Origin: Salinibacterium amurskyense
GTDB lineage: Bacteria > Actinomycetota > Actinomycetes > Actinomycetales > Microbacteriaceae
NCBI RefSeq assembly: GCF_002797685.1
Contig: NZ_PGFH01000002.1
Location: 310,001 to 374,000 of the forward strand
DNA length: 64,000 nucleotides
Reading direction: 5' to 3'
The notes beneath the pieces are model-generated. The model made no database searches and was not told the DNA's origin. It saw only the letters and a list, made by a program, of their open reading frames with translations. Shown here piece by piece: positions 48,154 through 57,801 of the stretch. Within the stretch, counting starts at the first letter, position 1. Each line of letters starts with the position of its first letter. Position numbers and translations under genes: made by a program.

Positions 48154-48244
48154 CTCCCACATTCGGGAGTGCGGCATCCGGTGCTCCCAGCGAACGCGAG
48201 CACCCCCGGCGTAATCAATCGACACAGGCGAATAGAATGAAGGC

Positions 48245-49825
48245 ATGTCTGCCGGCGACTCCTTCTACATTGCGACGCCCATCTTCTATGTGAACGACGT
48301 TCCCCACATCGGGCACGCGTATACGGAGGTGGCCGCCGACGTTCTTGCGCGCTGGCACCGTCAGCGGGGTGAAGACGCCTGGCTGCTCACGGGCACCGAC
48401 GAGCACGGCCAGAAGATTCTGCGCACCGCCGTCGCCAACAACACCACGCCGCAAGAGTGGGCCGACCGCCTCGTTGCCGACTCCTGGCAGCCGCTGCTCG
48501 AGACCATCGACATCGCCAACGACGACTTCATCCGTACGACCGATGAGCGTCACGAGAAGGCCGTTGCCACGTTCTTGCAGCGCCTCTACGACGACGGCCA
48601 CATTTACGCCGGTGAATACGAGGGCTATTACTGCGTCGGTTGCGAAGAGTACAAGCAGCTCGATGACCTCGTTACGGCCCCCGACGGCGAATACAAGGGC
48701 CAACTCGTCTGTGCGATTCACTCGCGCCCCGTTGAGATTCTCAAGGAGAAGAACTACTTCTTCCGCATGAGCGATTTCGGTCAGAAGCTGCTCGACCTCT
48801 ACGAAAGCCAGCCCGACTTCGTGCAGCCCGCGAGCGTGCGCAACGAAATCGTGCAGTTCGTCAAGCAGGGTCTCGACGACCTCTCCATCTCGCGTTCCAG
48901 TTTCGACTGGGGTGTCAAGGTTCCCTGGGACGAAACCCACGTCGTGTACGTCTGGTTCGACGCCCTGCTCAACTACGTCAGCGCCATCGGCTACGGCGTC
49001 GACGACGAACAGTTCGCCAAGCGCTGGCCCGCCGTACAACTCGTCGGTAAAGACATCGCCCGCTTCCACGCGGTCATCTGGCCCGCCATGCTCATGGCTG
49101 CCGGACTGCCCGTGCCCCGTGCTGTCTTCGGCCACGGCTGGTTGCTCGTCGGTGGCGAGAAGATGTCCAAGTCGAAGCTCACCGGTATTGCTCCGAGCCA
49201 GATCACCGACACCTTCGGTTCCGACGCCTTCCGCTACTACTTCATGAGCGCCATTACCTTCGGTCAAGACGGCTCCTTCAGCTGGGAAGACCTGAGCGCG
49301 CGCTACCAAGCAGAGCTGGCCAACGGCTTCGGCAACCTTGCCTCACGCGTTATCGCGATGGTGAATAAGTACTTTGATGGTGAGATTCCGACGCTCGGTG
49401 AGCTCACGGCATCCGACGAAGCGATCATCGCGACGCAGAAGCGTGCCACCGAGAAGTCGAACGCATACATCGACACTTTTGCGATCAACGAAGCACTCTC
49501 CTCGGTGTGGCAACTCGTGGATGAACTCAACGGATACATCACCGAACAAGAGCCGTGGGCGCTGTCGAAAGACCCCGCCAACCGCGAACGCCTCGGCACC
49601 GTGCTGGCCACGACCGTCAACGGTCTGGGCACGCTCGCCATTCTGCTCTCGCCGGTACTGCCCAAGGCAACCGAGAAGCTCTGGACCGCCATCGGCGGTG
49701 TCGGCGAACTGCGTGAGCAGCGCATCGACGACGCTCAGAACTGGTCACACTCCGGTCGCGTCACGGCTCTCGAATCGTCGCTGTTCCCGCGCATTGAAGT
49801 GGATGCCGAGAGCGGCACGGCGTGA
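48245..49825 (+). CDS. metG: Methionyl-tRNA synthetase
   Basis: A 526-residue class I synthetase. The HIGH motif is in YVNDVPHIGHAYTEV and KMSKS is in GGEKMSKSKLTGI. A single zinc knuckle is formed by the YCVGCEEYKQL cysteines and a downstream Cys (QLVCAIH). There is no C-terminal EMAP/tRNA-binding domain, as in other actinobacterial MetG. The tatD GTG overlaps its stop, starting the conserved metG-tatD-ksgA order. Confidence 0.96.
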   Translation: MSAGDSFYIATPIFYVNDVPHIGHAYTEVAADVLARWHRQRGEDAWLLTGTDEHGQKILRTAVANNTTPQEWADRLVADSWQPLLETIDIANDDFIRTTDERHEKAVATFLQRLYDDGHIYAGEYEGYYCVGCEEYKQLDDLVTAPDGEYKGQLVCAIHSRPVEILKEKNYFFRMSDFGQKLLDLYESQPDFVQPASVRNEIVQFVKQGLDDLSISRSSFDWGVKVPWDETHVVYVWFDALLNYVSAIGYGVDDEQFAKRWPAVQLVGKDIARFHAVIWPAMLMAAGLPVPRAVFGHGWLLVGGEKMSKSKLTGIAPSQITDTFGSDAFRYYFMSAITFGQDGSFSWEDLSARYQAELANGFGNLASRVIAMVNKYFDGEIPTLGELTASDEAIIATQKRATEKSNAYIDTFAINEALSSVWQLVDELNGYITEQEPWALSKDPANRERLGTVLATTVNGLGTLAILLSPVLPKATEKLWTAIGGVGELREQRIDDAQNWSHSGRVTALESSLFPRIEVDAESGTA

Positions 49826-50805
49826 CCGAACCGTTCATCAGGCAGCGTCACCGCAGCGCCGACGAGAAAGCCTCCGAGAAGCTGCAGTACCCGCCGCTGC
49901 CCGAACCTCTCGAGGGCGTTGTCTACGACAATCACACGCACCTCGAGATCGCTGACGGTGGTCCTGACGGCGCGCTCGACTTCACCGAACACCTCGCCCG
50001 AGCCGCTTCGGTCGGCGTTCGCGGTGTTGTGCAGGTCGGCACGGATGTCGCCACTAGTCGCTGGTCGGCTGAACTCGCCGCCACCAACCCGCGTGTTCTC
50101 GCTGCGGTAGCAATTCACCCGAACGATGCCCCCGAACTCGCTGCGGCGGGGGAGTTGGATGCTGCGCTCGCCGCCATCGACGAACTCGCCGCGCTTCCAC
50201 GAGTGCGCGCGGTCGGCGAAACGGGTCTCGACTTTTTCCGCACGGATGACGAGGGTCGCCCTGCGCAATTTCGCTCCTTTGAAGAGCACATTGCGATTGC
50301 CAAGCGGCACGGCCTGGCGCTGCAGATTCACGATCGCGACGCCCACGATGACGTCATCGAGACACTGCTGCGCGTCGGCGCTCCCGAGCGCACGGTCTTC
50401 CACTGCTTCTCGGGCGATGCTGCAATGGCACGCATCGCCGCCGACAACGGCTGGTTCTTGTCGTTTGCCGGAACGGTCACGTTCAAGAATGCGGCGAACC
50501 TTCGCGAAGCGCTTTCCGTGATCGATCTCGACCGCATCATGGTCGAGACCGATGCTCCCTATCTCACGCCGCATCCGCTGCGCGGCCGTCCGAATGCGCC
50601 GTACCTGATGCCGCACACGGTGCGCGCGATGGCAGCCCACCTCGAAATCAGCGAACTCGAACTCTCGGCGCAACTCGCTGCCACCACCGAGGCCGTCTAT
50701 GGTTCGTGGGATACCGAACTTCCCGCGGGCATCGAACCGGCACCGGCACGCGGCGAGACGACCGCTGCATCCGTCTCGAGCGCACAGAATGTAGGCACGC
50801 GATGA
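49822..50805 (+). CDS. tatD: TatD-family metal-dependent deoxyribonuclease
   Basis: A 327-residue TIM-barrel hydrolase. Metal-binding residues appear as DNHTHLE near the N-terminus, GETGLDFF in the middle and VETDAPYLTPHP near the C-terminus. GTG 49822 overlaps metG by four bases. The extra N-terminal about 30 residues and C-terminal Ala/Pro-rich tail make it longer than the roughly 260-residue E. coli protein. The ATG of ksgA overlaps its stop, leaving no room for rpfB. Confidence 0.93.
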   Translation: MTEPFIRQRHRSADEKASEKLQYPPLPEPLEGVVYDNHTHLEIADGGPDGALDFTEHLARAASVGVRGVVQVGTDVATSRWSAELAATNPRVLAAVAIHPNDAPELAAAGELDAALAAIDELAALPRVRAVGETGLDFFRTDDEGRPAQFRSFEEHIAIAKRHGLALQIHDRDAHDDVIETLLRVGAPERTVFHCFSGDAAMARIAADNGWFLSFAGTVTFKNAANLREALSVIDLDRIMVETDAPYLTPHPLRGRPNAPYLMPHTVRAMAAHLEISELELSAQLAATTEAVYGSWDTELPAGIEPAPARGETTAASVSSAQNVGTR

Positions 50806-51632
50806 ATACCCTGCTCGGCCCCGCCGAGATCCGCGATCTCGCTGATCTGCTCGGCATTCAGCCCACCAAGAAGCTGGGCCAAAACTTTGTGATCGATCCC
50901 AACACGGTGCGCCGTATCGTCAAGGCGGCGCACGTCGTCTCGGGCGAAACGGTGGTCGAGGTCGGACCAGGGCTGGGCTCCTTGACGCTCGGGATTCTGG
51001 AGACCGGGGCATCCGTCGTCGCTGTCGAAATTGACAAGCGCTTAGCCGCCCAGTTGCCCATCACGGTGAGCCAGATGCAGCCGGATGCTCGACTCACGGT
51101 CATCACCGAAGACGCTTTGCGCGTCACTGAGCTGCCGAACGAACCCCGCGTTTTTGTCGCCAACCTGCCGTACAACGTGTCGGTTCCCGTGCTGCTGCAT
51201 TTCTTGGAGCACTTCGATTCGCTCGACCGCGGTCTCGTGATGGTGCAGGCCGAAGTCGGCAATCGTGTCGCTGCGGGCCCTGGCAGCAAGGTCTACGGTT
51301 CGCCGAGCATTAAGGCTGCCTGGTACGGAGAGTTCTCCACCGCCGGTCTGGTTAGCCGCCAGGTGTTCTGGCCCGTGCCCAACGTCGACTCTGTGCTCGT
51401 GCGCTTCGAGCGTCGCGAACAGCCCGGCACGATCGAAGAACGTAAAGCAACATTCGCCCTTGTGGATGCCGCGTTCCAGCAGCGTCGCAAGATGCTGCGT
51501 CAGTCGCTCTCCAGTGTGCTGGGCAGCTCAACGGCCGCCTCGGAGCGACTCGTGGCGGCGGGTATCGCCCCCACCGCCCGTGGCGAGGAACTCACGGTGC
51601 TCGATTTCCTTGCTATTGCGCGCGCTGCCTAA
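50802..51632 (+). CDS. rsmA: 16S rRNA (adenine-1518/1519-N6)-dimethyltransferase
   Basis: A 276-residue KsgA methyltransferase that dimethylates A1518 and A1519 of 16S rRNA. Motifs are KKLGQNFVID (N-terminus), VVEVGPGLGSLTLGIL (SAM-binding) and NLPYNVSVPVLLHF (catalytic NLPY). ATG 50802 overlaps tatD by ATGA; upstream open frame is not used. Absence in other strains gives kasugamycin resistance, an established trait of the family. Confidence 0.95.
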   Translation: MNTLLGPAEIRDLADLLGIQPTKKLGQNFVIDPNTVRRIVKAAHVVSGETVVEVGPGLGSLTLGILETGASVVAVEIDKRLAAQLPITVSQMQPDARLTVITEDALRVTELPNEPRVFVANLPYNVSVPVLLHFLEHFDSLDRGLVMVQAEVGNRVAAGPGSKVYGSPSIKAAWYGEFSTAGLVSRQVFWPVPNVDSVLVRFERREQPGTIEERKATFALVDAAFQQRRKMLRQSLSSVLGSSTAASERLVAAGIAPTARGEELTVLDFLAIARAA

Positions 51633-51712
51633 CTAGCAAGATCACTTCGCCCGCTGCGGGCTGCGCAGAATCAGCCATTCCGTTTGGTGCCGAACGACGG
51701 TAAGTTGGCCTC

Positions 51713-51940
51713 ATGTCGGAAGCAACGAACAACACCCCCAGTGACCGCGACGTTCTGGAAGGAACGGGGCGGCATCCGGATGAATGGTTCGCATTTCTCG
51801 ATATGGCTGGCGCGTTTAAATGGCAGCATGCCGAGTTCCTGAGCTGGTTTGAGGCCAACGCTGCTCATGTGAGCGCCGAGTGGGCAGAGTCGGTGACGGC
51901 CCGCTACGCGGCAGTTCGCGGGCTCAGTATTTCGAAGTAG
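51713..51940 (+). CDS. Short DUF4287-like protein
   Basis: A 75-residue acidic protein. TGRHPDEWFAFLDMAGAFKW and later WAESVTARYAAVRGL resemble the single domain of DUF4287 proteins; function is unknown. ATG 51713 is preceded by only a weak ribosome site. It interrupts the ksgA-ispE order by about 400 bases. Confidence 0.6.
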   Translation: MSEATNNTPSDRDVLEGTGRHPDEWFAFLDMAGAFKWQHAEFLSWFEANAAHVSAEWAESVTARYAAVRGLSISK

Positions 51941-52037
51941 TTTCACCAGGGTAACGAGACCTTCACGATTTTTCGTCGAGGCCCGTTATCCCCAGCCTGC
52001 GCACAGACCGGTACGTTCCACAAGGTAAGTTTGGATC

Positions 52038-52976
52038 ATGACTACCGTCCCGGCAGCCTCCACAATGGTTCACGCTCGTGCCCCCGGCAAGATCAATGTC
52101 TTCCTCAAAGTCGGCGCGCTGCTCGATGACGGATATCACGACGTTGCCATCGCTTATCAGGCTGTTTCACTGTGTGAAGATGTGCGCGCTTTTCACGCCG
52201 ACGACTTCTCGGTGTCGGTTACCGGCACCGTTGATCTTTCTCGTGTGCCCACCGACGGCTCCAACATCGCCATCAAGGCAGCTCGGCTGCTCGCGCGACG
52301 CACGGGCTACCGCGGCGGCGTTCGGCTCGAGATCGATAAGCACGTTCCTGTCACGGGCGGCATGGGTGGCGGCTCGGCGGATGCCGCAGCAACCCTCTTG
52401 GCCTGCGATGCGCTCTGGGGCACCAACATCTCTCGCGAAGAAATGCTCGGCCTTGCCAGCGAATTGGGTGCCGACGTGCCCTTCGCGCTCACCGGCGGAA
52501 CCGCTATCGGAACAGGTCGTGGCGACCAGCTCAGCCCTGCTCTTGCCAAGGGCCAGTTTCAATGGGTTCTCGCTCTCTCCGATGCGGGCCTCTCGACTCC
52601 CGAGGTGTACACGGCGCTCGATGAGCACCGCCAGCAGTACTCTCAAGACATCTTCCCGGCCGAAGTTGCCCCGTCGGTCGACGCCGATGTTCTGCAGGCG
52701 CTGCGTGCCGGCGACCCGCACATGCTTGCCGAGTGCCTCCACAACGACCTGCAGGCCCCCGCGCTCAAGATGGCACCGTCGCTTGCTGGCGTGATCGAAC
52801 TCGGTGAGAAAAACGGTGCTCTCGCTGGTGTCGTTTCTGGCTCGGGCCCCACGGTTGCCTTCCTCACCGCTGACCTCGATTCCGCCCTCGAATTACAGAT
52901 CGCGTTGAGCGCAGCGCAAATGAACGTCGTGCGGGCGACCGGTCCGGTTCACGGCGCGCGAATTATTAACGACTAA
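52038..52976 (+). CDS. ispE: 4-diphosphocytidyl-2-C-methyl-D-erythritol kinase
   Basis: A 312-residue GHMP kinase acting in the non-mevalonate isoprenoid pathway. It shows [20 protein letters not shown] at the N-terminus and the ATP loop [23 protein letters not shown] 52038 is used; ATG 52065 (MVHARAPGK) is an alternative start that removes nine residues. The ABC-F gene follows after 19 bases, as in many actinobacteria. Confidence 0.95.
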   Translation: MTTVPAASTMVHARAPGKINVFLKVGALLDDGYHDVAIAYQAVSLCEDVRAFHADDFSVSVTGTVDLSRVPTDGSNIAIKAARLLARRTGYRGGVRLEIDKHVPVTGGMGGGSADAAATLLACDALWGTNISREEMLGLASELGADVPFALTGGTAIGTGRGDQLSPALAKGQFQWVLALSDAGLSTPEVYTALDEHRQQYSQDIFPAEVAPSVDADVLQALRAGDPHMLAECLHNDLQAPALKMAPSLAGVIELGEKNGALAGVVSGSGPTVAFLTADLDSALELQIALSAAQMNVVRATGPVHGARIIND

Positions 52977-52995
52977 CCCGGCTAGGCTTGCCCGA

Positions 52996-54831
52996 ATGGC
53001 ACACCTTCTTGGCGCTGAGTCCCTTCATCTTGAATTTCCGACCCGCGTAATCTTTGACAATGTCACGATCGGCCTCGACGAGGGCGACCGTATCGGCATC
53101 GTCGGTCGCAACGGTGACGGCAAAACCACCCTTATGCGAATGCTTTCGGGCCGACTCGAGCCCGACGAGGGTCGCGTTACGCGCCGCAACGGTGTGCGCC
53201 TTGGCATGCTCGATCAGGCCGACGAACTCGATGGCACCAAGACCGTGCACGAGACCGTCATCGGCGATATCGATGAGCACGTGTGGGCGGGCGACCCCAA
53301 GGTTCGCGACGTCATTGCGGGCCTCGCGGCCGACATCCCGTGGGAAGCCAAGGTTGGCGACCTCTCCGGTGGTCAGCGTCGTCGTGTTGCTCTTGCCGCT
53401 CTGCTGATTGGTGACTGGGATGTCATCTTCTTGGATGAGCCCACTAACCACCTCGACGTCGAAGGTATCTCGTGGCTTGCGAGCCACCTCAAGCGTCGCT
53501 GGGGAACCAACGCCGGCGGGCTGCTGGTGGTCACTCACGACCGGTGGTTCCTCGATGAGATTTGTACTGCCACGTGGGAGGTGCACGATCGACTGATCGA
53601 GCCCTTCGAGGGTGGCTACGCGGCCTACATTCTGCAGCGCGTGGAGCGTGACCGCATGGCGGCTGCCTCCGAGTCGAAGCGCCAGAACCTCATGCGTAAA
53701 GAGCTGGCGTGGTTGCGCCGCGGTGCTCCCGCGCGCACCACAAAGCCGAAGTTCCGCATCGATGCCGCTAACGAACTCATCGAAAACGAGCCTCCCGCTC
53801 GCGACAGCGTCTCGCTGTCGTCGATGGCGATGCAGCGCCTCGGTAAGGATGTTGTTGACCTCGAAGACGTGACCGTGACGTACCAGGTCACTGACCCGGC
53901 ATCCGGAACCACGGGCGAGAAGACCGTACTCAAGGACGTCACGTGGCGCATCGCTCCCGGCGAGCGCACCGGCATCCTCGGCGTCAATGGTGCCGGAAAG
54001 TCGACGCTGCTGTCGCTCGTCTCGGGAACCCTGTTGCCCACGAAGGGTCGCGTCAAGCGCGGCAAGACCATCAAGGTCGCCACACTCACGCAGCAGCTCG
54101 CTGAGCTCGAAGACGTGTGGAACGAGCGCGTGAGCACCGTTATTGGTCGCCACAAGAGCACTTATGTTGCCGGTGGCAAGGAGATGACGCCCACCCAAAT
54201 GCTGGAGCGCGTTGGCTTTACGAGCACGCAGCTCTCCACCCCGGTGAAAGACCTGTCGGGTGGTCAGAAGCGTCGCCTGCAATTGCTGCTCATTTTGCTC
54301 TCGGAGCCGAACGTTCTGATTCTCGATGAGCCGACTAACGACCTCGACACCGACATGCTCGCGGCCATCGAAGACCTTCTCGACACCTACCCCGGCACCT
54401 TGCTCGTCGTGAGCCACGACCGGTACCTGCTCGAGCGCGTGACCGACCAGCAGTACGCCGTGATGGAGGGCAACTTCCGTCACCTTCCGCGTGGCGTCGA
54501 CCAGTACCTCGAACTGCGCAATCAGCAGCTCAAGGGCTCCTCGGGCAATGCTTCTGGTGCTGCCGCGGGTGCTCCGGATGCCACGGCCGCGAAAGCCAAG
54601 CCCAAGCTGGGCGGTGCCGAACTGCGCAACTCGCAGAAGGAGCACGCTGCTGCCGGCCGCAAGATCGCCAAGTTGCAGGGTCAGATCGCTGAACTTCACG
54701 AGCGCATGGCCACGCACGACCAGTCAGACTTTGCTGGTTTGGGTGCCCTCGTTGGTGAACAGCAGGCTCTGCAAGAGGCGCTCGACACTGTCGAGACCCG
54801 CTGGCTCGAACTCGACGAACTGCTCTCTTAG
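52996..54831 (+). CDS. ABC-F family ATPase (Uup-like)
   Basis: A 611-residue soluble protein with two ABC domains and no membrane segment. Walker A motifs are GRNGDGKT and GVNGAGKS; signatures are LSGGQRRRV and LSGGQKRRL; Walker B motifs end FLDEPTN and ILDEPTN. The C-terminal about 90 residues form a coiled-coil (IAKLQGQIAELHERMATHDQ) as in Uup. ABC-F proteins act on ribosomes or in transposon/DNA maintenance; which applies here is not shown. It is not adjacent to a permease gene. Confidence 0.93.
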   Translation: MAHLLGAESLHLEFPTRVIFDNVTIGLDEGDRIGIVGRNGDGKTTLMRMLSGRLEPDEGRVTRRNGVRLGMLDQADELDGTKTVHETVIGDIDEHVWAGDPKVRDVIAGLAADIPWEAKVGDLSGGQRRRVALAALLIGDWDVIFLDEPTNHLDVEGISWLASHLKRRWGTNAGGLLVVTHDRWFLDEICTATWEVHDRLIEPFEGGYAAYILQRVERDRMAAASESKRQNLMRKELAWLRRGAPARTTKPKFRIDAANELIENEPPARDSVSLSSMAMQRLGKDVVDLEDVTVTYQVTDPASGTTGEKTVLKDVTWRIAPGERTGILGVNGAGKSTLLSLVSGTLLPTKGRVKRGKTIKVATLTQQLAELEDVWNERVSTVIGRHKSTYVAGGKEMTPTQMLERVGFTSTQLSTPVKDLSGGQKRRLQLLLILLSEPNVLILDEPTNDLDTDMLAAIEDLLDTYPGTLLVVSHDRYLLERVTDQQYAVMEGNFRHLPRGVDQYLELRNQQLKGSSGNASGAAAGAPDATAAKAKPKLGGAELRNSQKEHAAAGRKIAKLQGQIAELHERMATHDQSDFAGLGALVGEQQALQEALDTVETRWLELDELLS

Positions 54832-54847
54832 AACGCTAGCTAGCGTG

Positions 54848-55990
54848 CTAGGCCGCGACGGTCGGTAGTGCGACGTTGAGCCGGAACCCCTCGGGGAGCT
54901 GCTCGGCGTTCACGCCACCGCCGTGGGCTTCGACGATGCCGCGCACAATCGCGAGGCCGAGCCCGGCGCCGGCCGAACCGCTCGACTCCTGCTCGGGAGT
55001 GCGCGCTTCGGTAGCGCGCCAACCGATCTCGAACATGTGACTGAGGTCTTCGCTGGCGACTCCGCTGCCCTGATCGAGCACCGAGAGCACCAGACTCGAC
55101 TCGTCGCGCTGGTCGGCGCTGACGAGAATCTGCGAGTTCGCCGGTGCGTAGCGGATGCTGTTGGTCAGCAGATTCACGACCACGCGCGTGAGCTCGTGCG
55201 GGTCGGCCCAGAGTATCCGTCCCTCCACCCCGGCATGGCTGATCTGGATGCCGCGAGCCGCAGCTAGCTGGCTGACGTCGGCAACGGCATCCGACACAAT
55301 ATCGAGCAGCTCGACGTTCTCGGGCCGCAGCTTGAGTGTGCCGCTCTGGATGAGCGACAGCTCGAAGAGGTCGTCGACGAGTCGATTCATGGTGCCGACC
55401 TGGGCGCGAATCTGGCGTAGGTAGTCGCTCGGGTCTTCCACGACGCCAGCGTCAAGGGCTTCGGCGAGGGCGCTGATGCCGGTCAGGGGAGTGCGCAGGT
55501 CGTGGGAGATCCAGGCGAAGAATTGGCGGCGCGAAGCATCGAGGCGCGCAATCTCGTCGCGGGCGGCAGCAAGTCGTTCGGAGGCTTCGGAGAGCTGCAC
55601 CGAAACTTCGGCGACCTCTTTCCACGTGTCGGAATTGGGGGCGACAACATCGCCGGCTCCAACCTGCGCCACGCTTTCGCGCAACTTGGCGAAGGCCCGG
55701 CGAACAGCCCGCCCGCTCACGAGCGCGGCGAGGAGGCTCATCACTGTGGAGATGCCGACGACCCACAGCACGACCTGCAGATCGTGGGCCGAGAGATACA
55801 TTTGCGCGGTCGCGACGACCGTAGTTACGGCGATCGAGACGATCGCCGCAATCACGACGACCGTGAACTGGAACGCGATCGAACGCCGACGGCCCCACCG
55901 CAAAACGAGCAGCGCGACGAGCATCACGGCGGTCGTGCAGGCGGCGGCGGTGGCGAGAATGAACAGCAGCTCGCTCGAGTTGAGGATCAT
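54848..55990 (-). CDS. Two-component sensor histidine kinase
   Basis: A 380-residue membrane kinase. Membrane segments lie at about 7-30, 41-65 and 75-95 (three hydrophobic stretches), then a HAMP-like helix. The phospho-acceptor H-box is FAWISHDLRTPLTGISALAE. The HATPase domain ends GAGLGLAIVRGIVEAHGGGV. ATG 55990 overlaps the response-regulator stop by four bases, so the pair is coupled. No large extracellular sensor domain is present, so the signal may come from within the membrane. Confidence 0.92.
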   Translation of the reverse strand: MILNSSELLFILATAAACTTAVMLVALLVLRWGRRRSIAFQFTVVVIAAIVSIAVTTVVATAQMYLSAHDLQVVLWVVGISTVMSLLAALVSGRAVRRAFAKLRESVAQVGAGDVVAPNSDTWKEVAEVSVQLSEASERLAAARDEIARLDASRRQFFAWISHDLRTPLTGISALAEALDAGVVEDPSDYLRQIRAQVGTMNRLVDDLFELSLIQSGTLKLRPENVELLDIVSDAVADVSQLAAARGIQISHAGVEGRILWADPHELTRVVVNLLTNSIRYAPANSQILVSADQRDESSLVLSVLDQGSGVASEDLSHMFEIGWRATEARTPEQESSGSAGAGLGLAIVRGIVEAHGGGVNAEQLPEGFRLNVALPTVAA

Positions 55991-56685
55991 GCGGCATCCT
56001 TCACGGTGAAGCGGTATCCCTTGCCCCACTCCGTGAGGAGAAAGCGGGGGTAGCGCGGTTCGGGTTCAATCTTTTCGCGCAGGCGTCGCACGTGCACGGT
56101 GACGGTAGAAGCTTCGCCAAAGCTCCACCCCCACACCTCGCGCAAGATGTCGTCGCGGCTCAGCACGCGTTCGGGGTTCTGCAGCAGAAAGAGAAACAGC
56201 TCGTATTCGCGGGTGGTCAACGTCATCTCGTTGCCGTCGAGCAAGATCTTGCGGTGCGCCGGGTCAACGCGAAACTGACCAAGCGTGAACGGTTCGGACG
56301 ACACGTGCGAGCTGCGCGTTCGGCGCACCATCGCGTCGACACGCAGTTGCAGTTCGCGCAACGAGAATGGCTTGGCGATGTAGTCATCGGCACCGTGTTC
56401 GAGACCATCGATGCGTTCTTCCACGGCATCCAGAGCGGTCAGCATGATGATCGGCAGCTGGGGGGATGCCGCTCGCGCCTGTCGGCACAGCTCGTCGCCG
56501 CCGACGCCGGGCAGCATCCGATCGAGAATGAGCACGTCGGGTAGTGGGCCGCGCAGGGCATCGCGCGCCTGAATTCCGTCGCTAATACCCGTAACGGAAT
56601 ATCCCCGGCCGCGCAGATATTCGGTGACCACCGAGAGCACGGTGGCGTCGTCTTCGACGATCGTGACGCTCGGCTGATTTTCCAT
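55987..56685 (-). CDS. OmpR-family response regulator
   Basis: A 232-residue regulator. The receiver domain has the acidic pair (VEDDATVL) and phospho-Asp in DVLILDRMLPGVGG; Lys is in YIAKPFSLRELQLR. The C-terminal winged helix is OmpR-like (LTTREYELFLFLLQNPERVL; VHVRRLREKIEPEP). It is divergent from the DM13 lipoprotein gene, so it may control that gene; the intergenic gap 56686-56847 holds both promoters. Confidence 0.93.
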   Translation of the reverse strand: MENQPSVTIVEDDATVLSVVTEYLRGRGYSVTGISDGIQARDALRGPLPDVLILDRMLPGVGGDELCRQARAASPQLPIIMLTALDAVEERIDGLEHGADDYIAKPFSLRELQLRVDAMVRRTRSSHVSSEPFTLGQFRVDPAHRKILLDGNEMTLTTREYELFLFLLQNPERVLSRDDILREVWGWSFGEASTVTVHVRRLREKIEPEPRYPRFLLTEWGKGYRFTVKDAA

Positions 56686-56847
56686 AACCCCAGCCTAGAT
56701 TGGCTGCCCGAGGGAATACCGGTTTCAATTCTTACGCTCTTGACACATCCGTCAGTTTCGCTGAACCCCCGGCTTAGGTTCGTAACCGTCACCGCGTCAT
56801 CGACTCGTTGGCTTCCTCCAACAACATACGAACTTAGGAACTCCCTC

Positions 56848-57297
56848 ATGAGAAAATCAGTTATCTCCGGCGCAGCAATCCTCGCTCTCTCGCTCATGCT
56901 CAGTGCCTGCAGCGGTGCAGCGACCGACACCACGAGCAGCGAATCCACCGCCCCTGAGTCATCGCAGTCCGAGACTGTGGCTCCCGTTGACGAAGTAACG
57001 CGCACCGGTGAGTTCGCCGGCCAAGGCGACAAGTCGGTCGCGGGTACCGTCACGGTCAGCGACTCCGAGATCGTGCTCTCCGGGTACTCCTCGGACGAGG
57101 GCCCCGACCTCCACATCTATCTCACCAACGGTGACGATGAGGATGCCATTGCAGCCGGCATGCAGATCGACTCCGTCGTCTTCGATGAAGAAACCCAGAC
57201 CTTCACCTTCGACGCCATGGATGTCTCCGGTTACGACACCGTCGTCATCTACTGCGACAAGGTCAAGGCAATCTTCGGATCCGCACTTCTCTCATGA
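56848..57297 (+). CDS. DM13-domain lipoprotein
   Basis: A 149-residue exported lipoprotein. The signal peptide is RKSVISGAAILALSLMLSAC with the lipobox LSAC. A Ser/Thr-rich linker follows, then a DM13 domain (GPDLHIYLTNGDDED; GYDTVVIYCDKVKAIFGSAL) with the conserved Cys. DM13 proteins are predicted to be redox-active. ATG 56848 starts the signal peptide; an open frame from 56740 is not used. It overlaps the DoxX-like gene by four bases. Confidence 0.85.
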   Translation: MRKSVISGAAILALSLMLSACSGAATDTTSSESTAPESSQSETVAPVDEVTRTGEFAGQGDKSVAGTVTVSDSEIVLSGYSSDEGPDLHIYLTNGDDEDAIAAGMQIDSVVFDEETQTFTFDAMDVSGYDTVVIYCDKVKAIFGSALLS

Positions 57298-57797
57298 TGA
57301 ACCGTGCGCTTTCCCTCGTCGCTTCCGTCATCACGGGAGCGGCGAGGGTGGGCCTCGGCATCCTGTGGCTTAACGAAGGTCTGTTCAAGCTGAAGGCAGG
57401 ATTCGACGGGGCCGACATCGGACTCGTTGTAGACAGCACCGTCTCCAACAATCGCGTGCCCGACTTCTTCGAGGCATTCACCACTACGTTCCTCGGGGGA
57501 GCCCCCGGCTTCTTCGGCTGGGCCATTCCCGCTCTTGAGGTCGGCCTTGGTATCGCCCTTATCGTCGGAGTGCTCACCCTTCCGGCAGCCTTGATGAGCG
57601 CCTTCACGTTGCTCACCTACTGGGCCGCCGACCAACTGATTGACGAGTACCCGATCATGCTGGCGCTCTCGATCGTTACCGCAGTCTTCGTGGTTAGCGC
57701 GTCACGACTGTCGGTCACGACAATCGTCGAGAAGCTCGTGCACCGCAAGAAGCCGGAAACCCGCTGGTTCTCGGCTCCGGTTCGCCGCTGGCTTTAG
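57294..57797 (+). CDS. DoxX-like membrane protein
   Basis: A 167-residue protein with four hydrophobic segments, resembling DoxX/DoxD quinol-linked proteins (ARVGLGILWLNEGLFKLKAG is the hallmark first helix; GWAIPALEVGLGIALIVGVL the third). It starts in the tail of the DM13 gene (ATGATGA). The family is linked to thiol or sulfur redox chemistry in several bacteria; the role here is inferred from context. The C-terminus is hydrophilic and basic (VHRKKPETRWFSAPVRRW). Confidence 0.82.
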   Translation: MMNRALSLVASVITGAARVGLGILWLNEGLFKLKAGFDGADIGLVVDSTVSNNRVPDFFEAFTTTFLGGAPGFFGWAIPALEVGLGIALIVGVLTLPAALMSAFTLLTYWAADQLIDEYPIMLALSIVTAVFVVSASRLSVTTIVEKLVHRKKPETRWFSAPVRRWL

Positions 57798-57801
57798 CAC
57801 C

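Noticed and set aside
51986-51994. DnaA-box-like TTATCCCCA
   Set aside because: One isolated copy with a mismatch to TTATCCACA; no cluster, AT-rich unwinding region or dnaA/dnaN genes, so not an origin.
52966-54717. 583-residue open frame on the minus strand across the ABC-F gene
   Set aside because: Exact antisense of an ABC-F gene with complete motifs; the frame lacks ribosome site or domains and is explained by the third-codon GC bias.
54833-54846. Perfect 14-bp palindrome ACGCTAGCTAGCGT between convergent genes
   Set aside because: No loop for a hairpin and built around CTAG stop-codon context; likely coincidence.
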